Below, piece after piece: positions 61,350 to 64,000 of a DNA stretch of 64,000 nucleotides. The stretch's first letter is position 1. Each line of letters starts with the position of its first letter. Made by a program: the position numbers and the translations under genes. The notes beneath the pieces were generated by a model. It had not been told where the DNA came from, did no database searches, and saw only the letters and a program-made list of their open reading frames with translations. The stretch is taken from positions 1 through 64,000 of the forward strand of contig JAHEZJ010000028.1 of NCBI GenBank assembly GCA_023251135.1, read 5' to 3'. The stretch comes from Flavobacterium sp. GTDB taxonomy: Bacteria; Bacteroidota; Bacteroidia; Flavobacteriales; Flavobacteriaceae.

Positions 61350-63617
61350 TTACTTCTTAATAAATTTCTGAACATAATTTGCTTTATCAGTCACTATATT
61401 GATGATGTACATTCCATTAACAAAATCGCTAACATTGATCTGGTTGTTATTGAATTGGAGATTTATTGATTTCCCTGAAATATCATAAACTGTTACGTTC
61501 AACACCTCGTCTTCAGTTCTAATGTTCAACACCTCAGAAACCGGGTTTGGATAAACTGCCAGTTCTAATTTCGTAAATTCACCTGTTCCTAAATTACTTG
61601 TTGTATTGACTGTAATTGATTTTTCAACGAGTTTACCATTTGAATTAAAACGAATCACCACTGTTGCATTCCCCAAAGTTTTTGGTGTCAGAACCAATTC
61701 GTCATTTACATTTATGAGTGCAGAAACAACATCTGTATCACTAACTGACTTTATGGATTTCACGATCGCAACCGACAAATTATCAGCATCTGAAACAATA
61801 TTTTTTAAATCGATTACCGTTGGTTCTTTGATTGAAACCTCCGAAGGCAAAGTAGTACTCACTACAGGTGCTGTATTATCCGGAAAAACTGTCGTTCCGG
61901 GAAACCAATAATAATCGTCCAAAACTTTTGTCTGGATTAAGTTTCCTGCAGTATCAAAAGTATGAACCCAGTTTTTCTGAAAATGCGGTCCAAATCCGTT
62001 TTCTGTAGTATTGACAATCAATTCATCTAAAACCGGATCGATACGTAAGGCCGCACCATAAGGAATCTGTTTAAAAGCATCCGTTTGTCCCGGAATCGTT
62101 GCAAAATTCTCATTAAAGCTTTTTGAAGCAACATCAAATTTGACAATTTTTGTTCCTGAAGTAAACGAATTAACAGAATTCATCCAATACAAAGCATTTT
62201 GCTGAGTGCTGTAGGTAAAACTTCCTGCATTCCAGGCTCCCCAGGATCCTAAATATTTAGTGGTAGGAATTGCATATTCTGTTAGCGTAAAAGCTGTCGC
62301 ATTAATATTGATTAGTTTCTGATCCTGAATTGCCCATACACTTCCGTCTTTGGCCTGAACTACCGAGTGAAATTTCCCTGTAATTGTCTTAACCAAAGTA
62401 TTATTAGCAGGGTCAATTACCAAAACTCCTCCATTTTGCGAAACTGCAAATACGTACTGAGAAGTACGAATCATGTTGCCTATTTGCCCAACACTGCTTG
62501 TACCGGTTATTACAGTTCCCACTTTTAGGTTGGCAATATCAAAAAGAAAAATTCCTTTTGAGGTACCAATATATCCTGTATTTTCGTTCACTCCTACAAA
62601 AGAACGTCCGTCTCCTCCTCCAATATTGGCGAATCCGGCAATTTTTTTCATGTTTTGTGCATTGGCAACAACCAATCGGCCGCCAGGGCTGAAATTTTGA
62701 TCACTTCCGCTTGCTGCCTGTTTTGAGATAAAATAAAATTTATCGCCATAAACTGTTCCATAACAAGTCGTAACACCAAAAGTTTCATTGTTGTTTGCTG
62801 TGCTATAAATTCGGTAATTAACGCTACCGCTCTTATTAATAAAATTCACGGAACCATTAGTGTGCCCAAACCAGTCCTCGTTTACCATAAAATAACCGTT
62901 GGTAAAATCAGTAGCCTCTACATAAGGTCCAACAGGGGTAAAAGTTCCTGCAAGAGGCAGTACATTCTTCGATGGTGCATAATTCCATACATCCCAGGAA
63001 CCATTTTCTAAAACACGTGCAGAAGCTCCTGTGCTAATAGAACCGAAATTAGTATCAGCAGGATTTTTTCCCCAATACGACCATTCGCCATTCGTCCATC
63101 CAGACTGCCAGTGGTCATTCGTATCTATCGCTTTGTAGTTATCAAAATCGTAAGCCGTTGTATTCACAAAGCCGTTTGCAGGATAAAGAGGATACGTATA
63201 ATCTATGCCTTTATAAAGTCCGATCGTTTTTACTCCGTCTAAATCAAAGCCAAGTCCTCCTACCGTTGCTCCTGTTTGCGTTCCCTTATACAATAGTGCG
63301 AAAAAACGACGATCTGTTTTTAATATCGCTTTCAACATGTCTTCACCTGTTGCAGTACCGTCCCATCTGAATCCCCAAATCAAGGCATCGGTATTTTTAC
63401 CATCATTCCACTGCACTACAAATGCTGCTTTATTAGAACCGGTACCTACCCAATACTGAATATCGTCAAAAGTTGTTACAGCCCCCACACTTTTACCAGC
63501 CCCGTTTTTTGCTGCTGCATTTTGTTTACTATCACGAGAGAATCTATCTCCCGGTATTACCTGTCCACGCATAAAAAATGCAAAAAGTAACATCAACAAC
63601 AAGTAATTTTTCTTCAT
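61350..63617 (-). CDS. Exported DUF5074-like beta-propeller protein with type IX secretion sorting domain
   Basis: 755 residues. Signal peptide (MKKNYLLLMLLFAFFMRGQV), then a domain with FDDIQYWVGTGSNKAAFVVQWNDGKNTDALIWGFRWDG that recurs in Bacteroidota surface proteins, a propeller-like region with repeated blades (IGGGDGRSFVGVNENTGYIGTSKGIFLFDIANLKVG; TVITGTSSVGQIGNMIRTSQYVFAVSQNGGVLVIDP), a cadherin-like TVIDLKNIVSDADNL section and a C-terminal type A sorting domain (LELAVYPNPVSEVLNIRTED...IINIVTDKANYVQKFIKK). It should be sent to the cell surface by the type IX system. Loci like this often sit by corrinoid (BtuB/BtuG) uptake genes. Confidence 0.78.
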   Translation of the reverse strand: MKKNYLLLMLLFAFFMRGQVIPGDRFSRDSKQNAAAKNGAGKSVGAVTTFDDIQYWVGTGSNKAAFVVQWNDGKNTDALIWGFRWDGTATGEDMLKAILKTDRRFFALLYKGTQTGATVGGLGFDLDGVKTIGLYKGIDYTYPLYPANGFVNTTAYDFDNYKAIDTNDHWQSGWTNGEWSYWGKNPADTNFGSISTGASARVLENGSWDVWNYAPSKNVLPLAGTFTPVGPYVEATDFTNGYFMVNEDWFGHTNGSVNFINKSGSVNYRIYSTANNNETFGVTTCYGTVYGDKFYFISKQAASGSDQNFSPGGRLVVANAQNMKKIAGFANIGGGDGRSFVGVNENTGYIGTSKGIFLFDIANLKVGTVITGTSSVGQIGNMIRTSQYVFAVSQNGGVLVIDPANNTLVKTITGKFHSVVQAKDGSVWAIQDQKLININATAFTLTEYAIPTTKYLGSWGAWNAGSFTYSTQQNALYWMNSVNSFTSGTKIVKFDVASKSFNENFATIPGQTDAFKQIPYGAALRIDPVLDELIVNTTENGFGPHFQKNWVHTFDTAGNLIQTKVLDDYYWFPGTTVFPDNTAPVVSTTLPSEVSIKEPTVIDLKNIVSDADNLSVAIVKSIKSVSDTDVVSALINVNDELVLTPKTLGNATVVIRFNSNGKLVEKSITVNTTSNLGTGEFTKLELAVYPNPVSEVLNIRTEDEVLNVTVYDISGKSINLQFNNNQINVSDFVNGMYIINIVTDKANYVQKFIKK

Positions 63618-63639
63618 ATTATATTTAATTTAAATTCTA

Positions 63640-64000
63640 TTATTTAAGGTATAAGTCGTAAGCCCCGGCTACATCTGTAGAAACTTCTCCCAGCCAGCCT
63701 GCTTCCTGATTGATTGCGGTATGTATTTTAACAAAGTCGATTCCCGGAAGTTTTACATATTTTCCGCTTTTGTCTACAGCCCAGGAAATATCGATATTAG
63801 AGCCTTCGTCGCCATTTGGTGCATTATCAGCATAGCCAAAATCAAAGCCTTTGCCTACCCAATAACTTCCGGTACCGCTTTGATCGTAATAATTATCTTT
63901 AATTTTGGTTCCTTTGAGCGTATAGGAAGCCTCCGCAATCCACAGTGGATAATAACTTTGTTCGTGAAATCCATTTTTGGTTTTGTATCCTGAACCTCCC
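63640..64000 (-). CDS. Cell-surface protein, C-terminal 120 residues (runs off window)
   Basis: Reading frame open from 63999 to the stop at 63640-63642. Ends FDFGYADNAPNGDEGSNIDISWAVDKSGKYVKLPGIDFVKIHTAINQEAGWLGEVSTDVAGAYDLYLK by translation (not split here), a pattern of Bacteroidota surface proteins found beside DUF5074 propellers. N terminus missing. Twenty-two bases separate it from the 61350 gene, so they are an operon. Confidence 0.6.
   Translation of the reverse strand, partial: GGSGYKTKNGFHEQSYYPLWIAEASYTLKGTKIKDNYYDQSGTGSYWVGKGFDFGYADNAPNGDEGSNIDISWAVDKSGKYVKLPGIDFVKIHTAINQEAGWLGEVSTDVAGAYDLYLK

Overview
The window is a low-GC chromosome segment from a member of the Bacteroidota, most likely Flavobacterium or a close relative. 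The evidence is SusC/SusD outer-membrane proteins, promoters of the TAnnTTTG type, a tmRNA whose tag reads GENNYALAA, a C-terminal type IX secretion sorting domain, and lipoprotein and signal-peptide styles typical of the group. These are read from sequence by eye; no database search was possible.

Layout. 1-3744: end of fumC, a convergent alanine/saccharopine-dehydrogenase-like gene, a serine-hydrolase lipoprotein and ssrA (tmRNA). 3745-10912: an orphan gene, a membrane-tethered AraC-type regulator, and a peptide-bacteriocin-like locus with two tiny double-glycine-type precursors, a CPBP membrane protein, a 45-residue membrane peptide, an HlyD adaptor and a C39-peptidase ABC exporter. A candidate small RNA follows on the minus strand. 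10913-23656: an orphan gene and a polysaccharide/oligosaccharide utilisation locus (GH36 alpha-galactosidase, SusC, SusD, two six-hairpin glycosidase-like enzymes) whose two divergent promoters have the same operator architecture. 24532-29340: a thiol/metal cluster (Cys-rich protein, two HMA proteins, TlpA-like thioredoxin, outer-membrane protein, DsbD). 29687-30433: an orphan ThiF-like enzyme.

30650-61218 is the centre of interest: a headless contractile-tail island (sheath, tube, tail-chaperone-like proteins, gp25-, gpJ-, gpI-, gpD- and gpV-like baseplate/spike proteins, a PAAR-like tip, three fibres, holins, an M15 endolysin) with no visible capsid, portal, terminase, integrase or replication gene. 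It is best read as a tailocin (R-type particle released by lysis), loaded with up to three toxin plus lipoprotein pairs: a metzincin, a second HExxH protein and a large M23/GH24 cell-wall hydrolase. One fibre ends in an intein-like Hint domain.

The island appears to be a single regulon. A 15-bp motif, TACTGAAACTACTGA (a direct repeat of TACTGA), sits 41 +/- 1 bp upstream of a TAnnTTT(A/G) -7 element at seven clear and two degraded promoters, on both strands. A self-cleaving S24-type repressor with its own operator repeats controls a divergent promoter that carries the same motif; that transcription unit encodes a 59-residue helix-turn-helix protein, a candidate activator. The inferred chain is DNA damage, repressor self-cleavage, activator synthesis, tail and lysis genes on. 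The window ends in a minus-strand surface-protein locus (DUF5074-like beta-propeller with a type IX sorting tail and a partial second surface protein).
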